Source: Microthyrium microscopicum (lineage: Eukaryota; Ascomycota; Dothideomycetes; Microthyriales; Microthyriaceae). Taken from it: a DNA stretch of 64,000 nt. The DNA is taken from the NCBI GenBank assembly GCA_010405405.1, contig MU004237.1:1561345-1625344 (forward strand), written 5' to 3'. The notes under the pieces are model-generated. The model had not been told where the DNA came from. It worked only from the letters and a program-made list of their open reading frames with translations, and searched no databases. A program made the position numbers and the translations under genes. Below, piece by piece: positions 36,920-48,800 of the stretch. The stretch's first letter is position 1. Every line of letters begins with the position of its first letter.

Positions 36920-37733
36920 ACGACGTGGTGGGCACGAATATCAATTCCATAGCTTAGTAGAAATACACTAGTTCTGAGGTGCCGTTTCAACGTACTCTTT
37001 TCAATCAAGAAACTCAAGCGACTGACAGATTTGTCGTTATATTACCAACAGCCTCGCTCCCACCCGCGCTATTAATGAAAGGATACTGTAATTCCCATCG
37101 CTTTTGACACAGGAGTAAACCGAAATGTAAAGCAGACGCGGCAATTGAAAAACTGTGTATTATGAATTCTATTTGCCAATATGCTGTTGCATTGTCAAGT
37201 GTTCCTCTAGACCGATGCTGTATTACGCGATATGCAGATCAGATTCGATTGAATTAACCTGACCAATACAACAATTTCTCATGCACCCGCATTCCAGGTA
37301 AAAGCAAGACTTTTCATCGAGGTTGTTTACAGGCTACCCGTAGCGTATATGCAATGATGATCCTCCATCAATTTACAAGTTGAACCAAGATTGTCACAAC
37401 ATCAACGCACCCCCATGGCGTATGATAGAGGGTTTTAGGTGCTCATGCAAGCTCTGTCTCCAAGAAATCGCCATTTTGACCAGCTTTGACGATTGAGTAT
37501 CACTGTAGGCTGGAAGTTGTCATTCATGCGAGTCGTATACGGCTGTCAAAACCAAGACAAAAAAAGAGCTCATGGCGGTTGCATAAAGACGGAAGAGAAG
37601 ATGAAGATGACGACATGGAGGTATACATATTCTAAATGAATCTTCCAGTATATCATACCTGATGTACATTATGATTCCTTCGTTATGATTTCTACCTAGC
37701 TCACACAAACGAAGTCCAGCCAAAGCACCCAAG
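36920..37733. other. intergenic
   Basis: 810 bp. No gene is seen. It holds the transporter 3' UTR and the promoter of the flavoenzyme gene. Confidence 0.5.
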
Positions 37734-39147
37734 ATGGGAGAAAACGGACTCAACGTCAAAGCTGTGCGCTATACAGATCCTTCGACATATGACAGTTACA
37801 AGAGTCAATGGGAAAGTCTTCCTGAAAACCATGAGCAATGGGTTGCCAGAGCTCGCGAAGTTGCACATATTCTTCTTGTCGATGCTGTCAAGAGAGATCA
37901 GGAAAACAAGTCTCCCTTGGCCGAGATCGCTCTTCTAAAGCATGCTGGTCTTCTGAAAGTATTGGGGCCAAAGAAATACGGCGGAGGAGGGCAACCATGG
38001 AGCGCAGGATATGCAGTTATTCGTGAAGTGGCCAAGGCAGATGGGTATGTTCCTCTCGACCTTGACTTCACTTTTGAGTAGAGAACATGTACTGACTGCG
38101 ACTAAGCTCACTCGGAATGCTGTTGGGTTATCATTTGCTTTGGTCGACAACAGCGAATGTCGTTGGCACGCGAGAGCAGGCTGAGCGCGTCCAAGAGCTC
38201 ATCATTTCCAAAAATTACTTCGTGGGCGGCGCTGTGAACCCACGGGACGCAGATCTCAAGATCACCAATGATGGAGAAGGCCTCGTCTTCAACGGCTTCA
38301 AACACTTCAATACTGGAGGTGTTGTCAGTGACCTTACAGTGCTTGAAGGCGTGTACGAGGACACGGATAACCATATCTTTGCTATTGTAGAGACCAATCA
38401 ATCTGGAATTCAATTCCTGCACAATTGGGACAACGTGGGCCTGCGATTGACAGAAAGCGGCAGCGTTAAAATCGCCAACGTACGAGTTCCATGGTCTGAT
38501 GCCTTGGGGTGGGATGCTTCAGCAAAGGCGCCTATTGCAGAGATATTGACGATCCCATTTGGAAGTCTGCTATTGCCAACGTAAGTCGCCATGTATTTGG
38601 GAGTCAAAGTAGTAAGACGCTGATCAAGTATAGTATCCAGCTAGTCTTCAGCAATTTCTACCTTGGTATCGCTATCGGAGCACTTGAGTATGGTGCAAAA
38701 TACACCCAAAGCTCAACTCGAGCTTGGCCATACGGTGGTGATAACAAGGAGAAGGCTACGGATGAGTTCTATATCCTCGAGCGTTATGGCAATTATTTCG
38801 CTCATCTCAGGGCCGCTGAAGCCTTGGCCGACCGCGCTGGAGAGAGAGTATCCTCTATTTACGCAGCTCATTCTGAAACTCGGAGCTCATTGACAGCGGA
38901 ACTACGGGGTGAGCTGGCTGAATGGGTGGCCAGTGTCAAGGTAGTTACCACAGATGTTGGCCTTCAAGTCACATCTGGTGTCTTCGAGGTCACTGGGGCC
39001 AAAGCTACGGCCTCAAAAGTAGGATTGGACAGGTTTTGGCGAGATATCCGCACGCACACTTTGCATGACCCGGTGGCCTACAAGAACAGGGAGCTTGGGA
39101 AATATGTTCTGTTGCAGGAAGCCCCCGAGCCAACCTGGTATACTTGA
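37734..39147 (+). CDS. acyl-CoA-dehydrogenase-fold flavin monooxygenase (DszC/SfnB-like)
   Basis: Three exons: 37734-38044, 38107-38580, 38634-39147 (432 residues). Introns are 38045-38106 and 38581-38633. The N-terminal helical domain has LLKHAGLLKVLGPKKYGGGG and YAVIREVAKADGSLGMLLGYH. The middle beta domain has NGFKHFNTGGVVSDLTVLEG. The C-terminal helical domain has NFYLGIAIGALEYG and DVGLQVTSGVFEVTGAKATASKVGLDRFWRD, ending RTHTLHDPVAYKNRELG. That last block (R-D-x-R-x-H-T-L-H-D-P-x-x-Y-K) is typical of the DszC/SfnB branch, in which FMNH2-dependent enzymes hydroxylate sulfur or nitrogen compounds rather than dehydrogenating acyl-CoA. In bacteria DszC works with DszA-type monooxygenases. 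Here a DszA/NtaA-family gene lies 8 kb away. Confidence 0.88.
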
Positions 39148-39370
39148 TGAGAAGCTCGAAATTTCGTTTCTACAACCTCGCAGACCGTAATATCGAATTT
39201 CAATGTAGCGAGACCTTGTTGCAAGAAACTAATTCGTAGCCAGCTTCCCCTTTTTGAAGCCCATAACTCTTGGTAAAGTGATGTGTTGTAAATTCTGCCA
39301 CAAGCCTCGTTAGTTGCTAAACTCGCTGGACTGATACACAACGAGCATTCAAGCAGTACCCCCAGTCTCA

Positions 39371-41610
39371 TTAAACACTAATCCACCTCGCCATCCACGT
39401 ATCCAAAATATCCTTCGCCTCATCTACCAACCCCATCTCAACAAGCAACTGCACCGTCCCCCTGACTCCACTCTCCAGCGCACTCCAAATCCACGCATGC
39501 GTGTAACTCGTATGCTCACCAATAAATACCGTCCCCATCTCCGTCTGAAAATAGGCTGGCAAATACAACTCCTGCTGCCCTACACTTGGGCTTGCCCATG
39601 CGCCCGCTTGAAAACTGCTCTGATCCCAGCACACGCGGTCATACACGCCTGTAAATTCCTTCGCTGCAATGGGACCATGGATCTCCACCATGGCGCGCTG
39701 GACGTAGGATACGTGGTCTGATTCAGACATGCTGGTGAAGGTGCGCGCATCGGTTCCTTCGGCGTAGCTGGCGAGTAGCACGCCTGGGCCAGTTGCGTTG
39801 AGTGTGTAGCTTGGGTAACACACGGAACCTAGAAGGGGGATGTCGGTGGCTCCGCAGCCACCGAGGATGGGATAGGGAAGATGTTCCCAGAAGCGAGTCT
39901 TATAATGTAGTGCGATTTTGCAGCTTGGATCGTAGTCGAATGAGTCGATGGCGCGAGATATTAGGGAGGAGAATGGTGGGTTCATGCGCCATGCGCGCAC
40001 GATAGAGAAAGGCACGGCGACGAAAACGTAGTCGTATATGCTACTCTCTGCATCCGGTGCGGTGGTGAATGGGTCGGCCGTAGTGTTGCGATACTTTACG
40101 GTCATTTTGCTGGTGGTGTTGTCATAGGAGAGGGCAGAGACGCGGGTGTTGAGTTTGGTGCGGTTGAGTGTGAATGGCTCCATGCCGCGCCAGAGAGATG
40201 AGAGGCCTTTGTCGATGGTGCGCCAGTCTGAGGCGGAGAAGTAGACCCCTTCGTAGGTATTTCCCCAGACGGGTGCATCGTCGCCAGTGGAGTCGATCTG
40301 GTCGGTGATGTTGAGGTCGTTGTTTAGGACATGGCGAATGTACTGAGACTCGGACCAGTCGAAGAGGCCGTTTTCAACTGCCATTTTATGTGCTTTGAAT
40401 ATATTCTCGGTATAGCTCTTGAAGTATTCGCTAGTTGAGCCTTTGTCAAGTCCTGCCCACTTGTTGAACGCTGCAGTCGCAACATCTATCGCCGTCTCAT
40501 TGACAACACCAACCTCAGCGGTAGTCGCGAGACTGGAATTTGCAAGAACTTCCGCCATTCCCGGTATCGTTCCATCCGGCCTCCTTTTATCAGTATCGAC
40601 TGGAGCGTTAGGACTCATTTGAATCCACTTGATGAAATTGATCATCAAATCCGACTTATTACCATTCCTCTCGTTCACCGCATCAGCCAACTGGAATACC
40701 AACTGATGATCCTTAATTGGCAGCGTCTCATTCGAATTTGGATCCTTCACACTGACCGGAAATCGCATAGGCCCCATCTCCTGATACTGATACTGGTCCG
40801 GCCGTGTCCCATTGAGATAGCTCGTATGAATGCGGCCGCCGATCCGCGTTGATGCCTCTAGAATTTCCCAGTTATGCATTCCGATTGAATCAAGCAAGAA
40901 CTGTTTCTAGATCAGTATGGGCGTCCGGTAGAGAGAGATAAGGCTCATACCGCAGTCATCAACCCACTCATACCACCACCAACAATCCCAATCCTCTTCT
41001 CCTTAACATGCGCCACAAACACATCATCCGGTTCCTTCTGACTCAAATACTCGACACCATCGAACCAGGGGCCCAACGAATCCGTAATATCCGCAAACTC
41101 GGCGCCATACGCCCGTGTCTTAAAGTTAGCTTTTCCAGAAGCTGTTGATTTGGCTGCTGTTTTGTGTGGCCTCGTCCTCCCACGCTTTTCCAATCTTTTC
41201 TTGACATCAATTGGTTTCGAACTTCCAACCAACACTTGCTCTGCATTCCCTTCGGATGTCAGATACGCAGAGATACAGCCACCAGTAACAGCTTCATCCT
41301 TCACCAACCAAACAAATCTCGTCGGTCTCCTATCCTCATAGCTGTTTTCATGGCGTTTGGCGAGCGGATGAGAGCCAATATGCGTAGATCCGAGAATGTG
41401 ATGTGATTTCCCCAGCTCTTGAAATCCACAACTCCCATATGCAATGGTTAGATTGCCATCCAGAGGAGCAGTGTATGTAATATGTACATTATGGGCGCCG
41501 CCCGGCTCAGCAATTATCGGAGAACTGAATCGGACGCTTTGCTTACTTGGAGTGGCATAGACGGCAACGCCAAGGAAAGTGTGGATTGCCACAAGCTGTA
41601 GGAATATCAT
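39371..41610 (-). CDS. secreted L-amino-acid oxidase-like flavoprotein
   Basis: Two exons on the minus strand: 40951-41610 and 39371-40900, intron 40901-40950 (729 residues). The start at 41610 gives a signal peptide (MIFLQLVAIHTFLGVAVYA). A ~200-residue N-terminal region of no known fold follows, with two KR sites (LAKRHEN and LEKRGRT) that could allow proprotein processing. The FAD-binding loop is RIGIVGGGMSGLMTA, with the intron directly after it, then WEILEASTRIGGRIHT and YQEMGPMRFP, the usual amine-oxidase/LAO blocks. The C-terminus has VFIGEHTSYTHAWIWSALESG, the conserved FAD-contacting segment. Fungal LAOs deaminate amino acids outside the cell, releasing ammonium, a keto acid and H2O2. 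It fits the nitrogen-salvage theme of the neighbours. It is convergent with the DszC-like gene. Confidence 0.92.
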
Positions 41611-42267
41611 TGTGTGTCCATGAGCCCTAGAGTTGATAGAATGTGTTTGAATCCCAAGATCGTGAGCGCAGCGAGTACACAATGAGCAGAGAGCTATACC
41701 CCAGATATTGCGGCTTTAAAGATACCTCAGATGAATCGCCAAGGAATTGTCGACATTAGTATTGATAGCAGCGTTGCATTCTTCTGATCAGGCTGCCCGC
41801 AGCAACAACGAGTTTGGTGGGATACTGGTAAAAGGTAGTGATATCCGATCCGCTGTGCATAATGATCGACGACCAAGAGATACCAGTACCTGCGCGATAA
41901 GAGGCTCGTTCCGCTTACCGAGGGGTTTTTGTCATTGAAAGTACCTGTGCAACTCAGGCCACTGCTATAAAAAATTTAAGTGAGTGTACAGGATTCAGTA
42001 GTTGGATTTGAAAAGCCGATATTAAAGTTGATTTGATAGCTTTACCTGAAAAGCTTATAGTGCGCAAGCTTCTACATTCTCAGCCTGATGAACGGGCCCT
42101 TGTTATACGTTAGTAGATACTAGTCTGTAGCGGACCACTATATATGCAATAACTGAGAAATAGGGGTTCAGTCATTTGTTTGTTGTCCTGAACACATGCA
42201 TTGTACAATGTAAGGGGAGACTCGAGTCTAAAGAATCAATCATAGTGCACAACGACAGACAAAATTG
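41611..42267. other. intergenic
   Basis: Promoter side of the L-amino-acid oxidase and upstream of the small AT-rich frame at 42268. No gene is seen in these 650 bp. Confidence 0.5.
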
Positions 42268-42735
42268 ATGACGCGCTTCCAACAGCCTCTTCGACTTTAT
42301 TCCTTACTATTTATTCTCAACCACTACATCCTCTCTTCATCAAATGCGGTGATAGACATCGCGTTTGATGAGTGCGTTTTTGTCAACCAGTTGCGAGCCT
42401 CGAGGCTAGATGCTAGATCTTTCACCGCCTTCATCACAGATCAGACCACGAAAGACAAGTTCTCGACAAATGACTCGGATATCATTATACTAACTACACA
42501 CATCAATGAACAACCTAAATACCAAAAACAAACGAAACTTGGGGTATCTGTATGCACTGTCCTTATCCAGACAACATCTCTTCCAGACTCGAATGCAAAA
42601 ATCCTCGCAGCAATAAGAGCTAAAATAAATAAATACAAGATGGGTATCTATTTCGCACATAAAATGAACAGCGAAAATAAAGTCGAAAAAGTCCCCAAAT
42701 ATTGCAATGTGCTAAAAAAGAACGCCGCGCTATAA
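42268..42735 (+). CDS. hypothetical small secreted protein
   Basis: 155-codon frame from ATG 42268 with a hydrophobic N-terminus that could be a signal peptide (LYSLLFILNHYILSSSNA), followed by a polar body with two or three cysteines (DECVFVNQL, VSVCTVLIQ, KYCNVLKKN). It is AT-richer than neighbouring genes and lacks introns or a recognised family. It may be an orphan effector-like protein or a chance frame. It lies between the L-amino-acid oxidase promoter and the 3' end of the giant gene. Confidence 0.35.
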   Translation: MTRFQQPLRLYSLLFILNHYILSSSNAVIDIAFDECVFVNQLRASRLDARSFTAFITDQTTKDKFSTNDSDIIILTTHINEQPKYQKQTKLGVSVCTVLIQTTSLPDSNAKILAAIRAKINKYKMGIYFAHKMNSENKVEKVPKYCNVLKKNAAL

Positions 42736-42848
42736 CGATCGGATTTGCGTGAAGAATTTTGCAAATCAACATGGCAAAAAACAAGGCTTGTTCCATCATC
42801 ATCAGCGTTCATTTCGTGTCTGGCTCAATTCGCTGCTCAAGTGGCCGC

Positions 42849-45800
42849 TCAACGGCTCACGAGCTTCTTCAACCAGCTCTTCTTTGCGCCAGCGGCTGGT
42901 TCTTGATAGTAGTCATCAGCGGGCGGCACACGGCGTGATCCACGGCGCCGCGCTTGTAGTTCTTCGGAGCTTTCTTGATCTCCTTGCGCACGTGCTTCAC
43001 GCTCGCGCTCTCTTCGTCTCCTTCTCCGGTCTTCGCGGCGGCGTTCGTCGCTACCAGATCCAAGAGGGTCTGTTGGGGGATGGTCGGCGATGGGACCGAG
43101 ATCTTCGGGTGGTGCGGGAGGGTCCGAGGTGAGGCTATCAACCCAGGACGATGTTTTGAGTTTGGCGGGATATGGAGTTGGGGAGGTTTTCTCGTCGGCT
43201 AGGTATGGGGAGGGTTTGGATGAGGTGGTGGGTTCTTCGACAAGATTAGATGCACGGCGGGCTTTGCGGTCGTCATCGCGTGGTTTCTCGCGGATGGGGA
43301 TAGTTGTGGAATCGCGTTTGGAGCGGCGTCGTTCGCGATCCCGGTCTTTGTCGCTGTCCATGTAGGAAGAACGGCGACGGTCGCCACGTGGACGGTCGGT
43401 TGCTTCGGCATCCGTAGTATCACGGTATGATGACTTGCGACGTTCGGCGCGAGGAGGAGAAACAGGGTCGTCGTCTCGATAGCTTGACTTGCGTCTCTCA
43501 GTCTTCGGTCGCTCATCACGATCGGTCTCTGGGAAGTATGAAGATCTGCGTTTCTCTTCGCGAGGTTTGGGCGAGTCGCGGTAGGTCGCATCGCGAGTTG
43601 TTTCGCGTTCGCGCTCCTTGCGACGTTGTCTCCGCTCTTCGCGTTCAGCTTCACGGGTAGCGTCAGCTTTACGCGCGGCCTCTTCATCATCCTTGCGACG
43701 ACGGTCTTCGCGCGCAGCACGGCGAGCTTTGCGATCTTCATCTTCTTGTCGAGCGCGCTCTTCTTCGCGGTCGCGGCGGTCTTTGTCGGCAGTGGCAGAC
43801 TCCTTTTCGCGACGCTTGGCGCGCTTCTCACGGCGTGCATCGTCTTCGTAATCGGTAGCACCGGCAGGCGCAGCGTCGGTGGTGAGTCCATCATCCTCAA
43901 CTGCACGTCTGGAACGTCTCTTTCGTCGGCGGTCTTCATCTGCAGCATCAATGCCCTTGGATTTGCTGCTGCGCGGTGTTGGATCAAGAACTGGATCAGA
44001 ACGACGAGGAGTAGCGTCCTTGGTGGACTTGCTCCGGCCTAGACCAAACAGACCCATGACGCCGCCTGCTCCTGACTTTTTCGGTGTTTGTGAGAGGGTA
44101 GCGGAGCGCTTGAGTTGTCCAGGGCGACGAGGAGAGTCGTCAATGGGAGCGGAACGAGGCAAACTCCGAGGAGGATCACTACCGTCAGGCTGGGTATCTT
44201 GAGTGGATGCGTCCTCGGTAGGAGCAGTAGATTTACGGCGGGTCGATTTGGGAGAGGATTTTATAGGAGTATCGTTGACAAGGTCATCGTCGAGGTCGTC
44301 TTCATCACTGTCGTGATCGCTGAGGGCATATGGATCCAGAGGAAGGGGAGCTGCGGGGAGGTTGGGGTCAGCATGATTTCCAGACCGTAAGATTGGAACG
44401 GGGAAGGCGCGCCCCGGGGAGTACCGGGGTTTAGCCGAGCGTGGCAGGAACAACTTACCAGACGTTGATTTGCTCCTGCCGCGTTGGGGCGCAGCTCCTG
44501 CAGAGCGAGCGGTCAGACCCATGACTTTGGCCGCCTTTGCAGGCATCTTCATGTCCTTGTCCTTTGATGGCAGATCGCCGCCCTCCTGCACGTCGCCCGT
44601 TGCTTTACTTGATTGACGCTTTGACTTGGTTCGCGTTGGCAAAGCCGTTGGTCCGAAAAGTCCAAAAGTCGATGCTCGCTTCGGTGCTGCTGGTTTTGAC
44701 GACTTCTTCTCTGTCTCGGATTTCTTGCCTTCAGTATCTGATGCTGCTGTCGCTGTCGGCTTGCGTGCTCGTCGAGCTGCAGTTGGCGAAGTGCTTTTGG
44801 CTGGCGTCGGCTTGTCTTCAGTCTCCTTGTCTTTTGTCTTGGATTTGGACTTTGTAGGTCGCGGTGTAGCAGGGAAGAAACTGCCCCAGCCACCAGTTGA
44901 ACCGCGTACAACCTTTGGCCGCTCTTTCTTGCTCGATGAGACCTTCGCTGCGGGTGCAGGAGGAGGAGTAGGGGCTTTCGCTGCGTCTGCGTCGACTGCA
45001 GTTGTGCTTCCGGAGCCCAGAGTAGCTGGAGCGTCCTTGTCTTCTGTCCCCTTTTCAGTATCACTGCCGCTGCTGTCGTCGTCGCTGTCTTCTTTCTTGA
45101 CGTCTTTCTTGGGAGTTGTCTTTGCTTTGACTTTGACAGGTTCGGCAGCTTTTGAAGATTTCTTGACGGCGGCTTTTGGAGTGGCTTTCTTGGATTTGAG
45201 GGCACTTTTCATCTTAACAGGTTCAGCAACAGGAGGTGCAGGTTCGTCTTCGGCTTCAGAGGGCAAGGGAGATATTTTATCGTCGTTTAAATCAATGAGG
45301 AGGTTGTCTTCTTCGTCCGACTCTGGGAAACTACCTGGAACAGGCGAAGAAGCTTTGGCCTTTGATGTGGATGGCTCGAGCTTGGAGGCGTTTTTAGACT
45401 TGGTTTTGGAGTCTTTCTTGCCAGCTGTCTTCTTGTCGGCGGCAGGCGTCGACTTTTTACTACTCTTGGAGATTACACGAACCAGCGACTCGGCCTCTGA
45501 CTCCTCTGCGGCGGGTTCATCGGGTTCTGACTCTTCCTTGACCTGATCAGCCTCCTTTTTGGACTTTGATTTGGACTTGGACTTGGATGGGGTGGCGTCG
45601 GCATCGTTGGCATCTTGCAGTGCTTTTATACGGTCTGCAACGCTCGTCTTTGTAATATTGGCAGCTTTTGCCTTTGCTGACGAGGCTGTTGCCTTTGAGT
45701 TTACGGGTGGCTCGGGCAGGGGATCCTGGTCGTTGTCACTCGTTGTTTCCAGCATCTTCTGCGCGCCATTCTTGCTTCCAGCCTTCCCACTGGCTACCTT

Positions 45801-48800
45801 GCCAGCCTTGACCGCTTTAGGCTTAAGCCCAAATTTGGACCAGGCTTTGGTGGCTTGGTCGTCCTCCTCCAATTCAGCCAACAGATCTATTGCCTTCTTG
45901 GACGTGTCGGCGGCCTCATCTTCCTCCTCGTCCATGTCCCAGAGTGACTTCTTCTTGGTCTTTTTCTTGCTGGCCTTCTTGGCCGCTTCCTCTTCGGCCT
46001 CTTTGAGAGCTCGTTCGCGCTCCTCTTCCTCCTCTTTTTCTTTGGCAAGGAGATCTGCTTCCGCTTTCTCGCGTTCCAGGCGTTCCTGTTCATCACGTTC
46101 TTCCTGCTCTTTGCGATCTTTGGCTTCTTTCTCCTTGCGTTCTTTTTCTTTCTTGAGACGTGAAGCAGAGGTGGAAGTTGGAGTGGAACTGCGACCAAGC
46201 ATGCCCCAGATAGAAGTGGCCTTGACCTTTTCCTTGCTCTTGGAGGACGGAGTAGTTGACTTTGGTGGTGGAGGCGGCGGAGGAGGTGGTGGGATATCAT
46301 CAGCATCAGGTTCATCTTTCTTGTCATCGTCGTCCTTGTCGCTAGCAGGTTGCTCATCTTCAGGTATCGGTTCATCCAGAATGCTAATCAATGTGTCCTT
46401 GCTCTTCTTCTCTTCCGTGGCCGATTTTTTACTTTTCTTCAACTTCTTGGGCTCCTCAACAATTTCAACAACCGGATCATCTTCCTCCACAGCCTTCTTC
46501 TTGCTCTTTTTGAGCTTCTTGGGCTCCTCCACAATCTCAACAATCGGGTCATCTTCGTCTTCCACAGCAGCAATAGCTCTGGATTTTGATTTGGACTTTG
46601 ATGCCTTCTCCTCCTTTTCCTTCTCCTTCATCTTTTGTTTACGCAATTTGGCTCTAGTACTGCCATATAACTCCGCATCATTCTCCTCCTCAGACTTGTG
46701 CTCTGACACATCCTCAACCTCGTGTACTGGTAAGTTGTCATCGTCATCTTTGACTTCCTCAACCGTAGATTTAGACTTCTTTTGACTTTTCTTGGACTTC
46801 ATGCCAAATTCGGCCCATTCGTCTTCATCTGTAGCTTTGGCCTCGTCAACATCCTCAGGAATCATGACTTTGGCATCTTCCTCGCCCTTTTTCTTTTTCT
46901 TGTCCTTGGACTTTGAGCCAGTGATGGTGAGTGCCCAGTCATCGTCCTTCTTATCGGAACTGGCTTCAGACGCGATGGAGTTGCGTTTCTTCTTCTTGTC
47001 GGATTTGGATGGGAATGGATCACCCCATGCGTCGTCAGGATTGTCAACAGAATCCAGAAAGTCCTTGACATCTTTATCACCCGTGTCGGCATCGGCTTTC
47101 GCCGCCTCTGCCTCCTCTTTGGCCTTGGCTTCCTCAGCTTTGCGATCATCATACTTGCGCTGGGCCTTTGTTTTCTTGAGACCCTTGAGCTTTTTGATTT
47201 CATCAAGCTCTGCTTCGTCACGCCGCTGCATCTCCTCTTCCTCTTCTTTAGCTTTGGCCTCCGCTTCAGCTTCCGCGGCAGCTTTGGCAGCCTCTTCCTC
47301 CTCCTTGGCCTTGGCATCTGCTTCCTCCTTGGCTTTAGCTTCTGCCTCCTCTTTGGCCTTGGCTTCTTCAGCCTTGCGCTCATCATATTTGCGTTGAGCC
47401 TTGGTTTTCTTGAGACCTTTGAGTTTCTTGATTTCGACGAGTTCAGCTTCATCGCGAAGTCGAGCTTCCTCTTCTTCAGCAGCTTTTGCAGTGGCCTCAG
47501 CATCTTCATCATCCTCTTTCTTGGACTCGGCTTCTGCGTCAGCTTCAGGCTTAGGTTCGGGATTATCTTCCTTTGGATCCGCATCGGCTTCGACATCTTT
47601 ATCTTTCGAATCGGCTTTGGCGGCAGCTTCTTCCGCTTCCTTGGCCTCCTTGTCTGCGGCTTCTTGAGCTTTGCGTTCTTCATACGCCTTCTGAGCCTTC
47701 TTGCGTTTAGCGCCAGAGAGGACCTTGATGGCCGCAAGTTCTTCCTCATCGCGCTCTTTCGATTCCTGTTCGGCTTTGGCAGCAGCAGCGTCAGCTTCGG
47801 CTTTAGCTTCCTCAGCTGCTTTCTCAGCTGCAGTATCTGCTTCTGCGGCTGCGTCGGCGTCTGTTTTGGCCTTTTCTTCCGCTTCAGCCTCCTTGCGCTC
47901 ATCGTATTTCTTTTGCGCGCGCTTCTTCTTGGAGCCGGTGAGAAGTTCAATAGCCGCGAGCTCTTCTTCGTCGCGTTGTTTAGCTTCATCCGCTTCGACG
48001 TCTTTTGTGGGTTCGGGCTCGGGCTCAGCTTTCTCCGCCTCTTCAGCCTTGTCTGCAGCTTCAGCTTCCTTGCGATCATCGTATTTCTTCTGCGCACGCT
48101 TCTTCTTAGAACCAGTGAGAAGCTCGATAGCCGCGAGCTCGTCTTCGTCGCGTTGTTTAGCTTCGTCCGCTTCAGCGTCCTTCTCGGGCTCAGGCTCGGG
48201 CTCTGCTTTGTCTGCCACCGCAGCTGCTTCAGCCTCTTTATCTTCAGCTTCCTGAGCTTTGCGATCGTCGAATTTCTTCTGTGCGCGCTTCTTCTTGGAA
48301 CCAGTGAGAACTTCAATAGCCGCGAGCTCCTCTTCGTCCCGTTTTTTAGCCTCGTCGTCCACGTCGGCATCTTTCTCGGGTTCAGCTTCAGGAACGGCTT
48401 TGGCGTTCTCTGCCTCTTCAGCTTCCTTGTCTGCGGCTTCTTGGGCTTTACGGTCGTCGTATTTGGCCTGTGCACGGCGTTTTTTGGATCCATTGAGAAG
48501 TTCGATGGCAGCAAGCTCGTCCTCATCGCGCTTTTTAGCTTCATCATCCGCATCTGCCGTAGCGTCTTTCTCGGGTTCAGGCTCAGGCTCAGGGGCAGCT
48601 TTTTCCTTTTCCGCTCCTTCGGGCTCTCTGTCTGCTGCTTCCAGGGCTTTGCGGTCGTCGTACTTAGCCTGAGCGCGGCGTTTCTTAGATCCAGAAAGGA
48701 GTTCAATGGCGGCAAGCTCGTCTTCATCGCGTTTTTGGGCTTCCTCATCAGCTTCCGCTCTGGCGTCATTTTCGGGCTCAGCTTTAGCAGTAGCTTCGGC

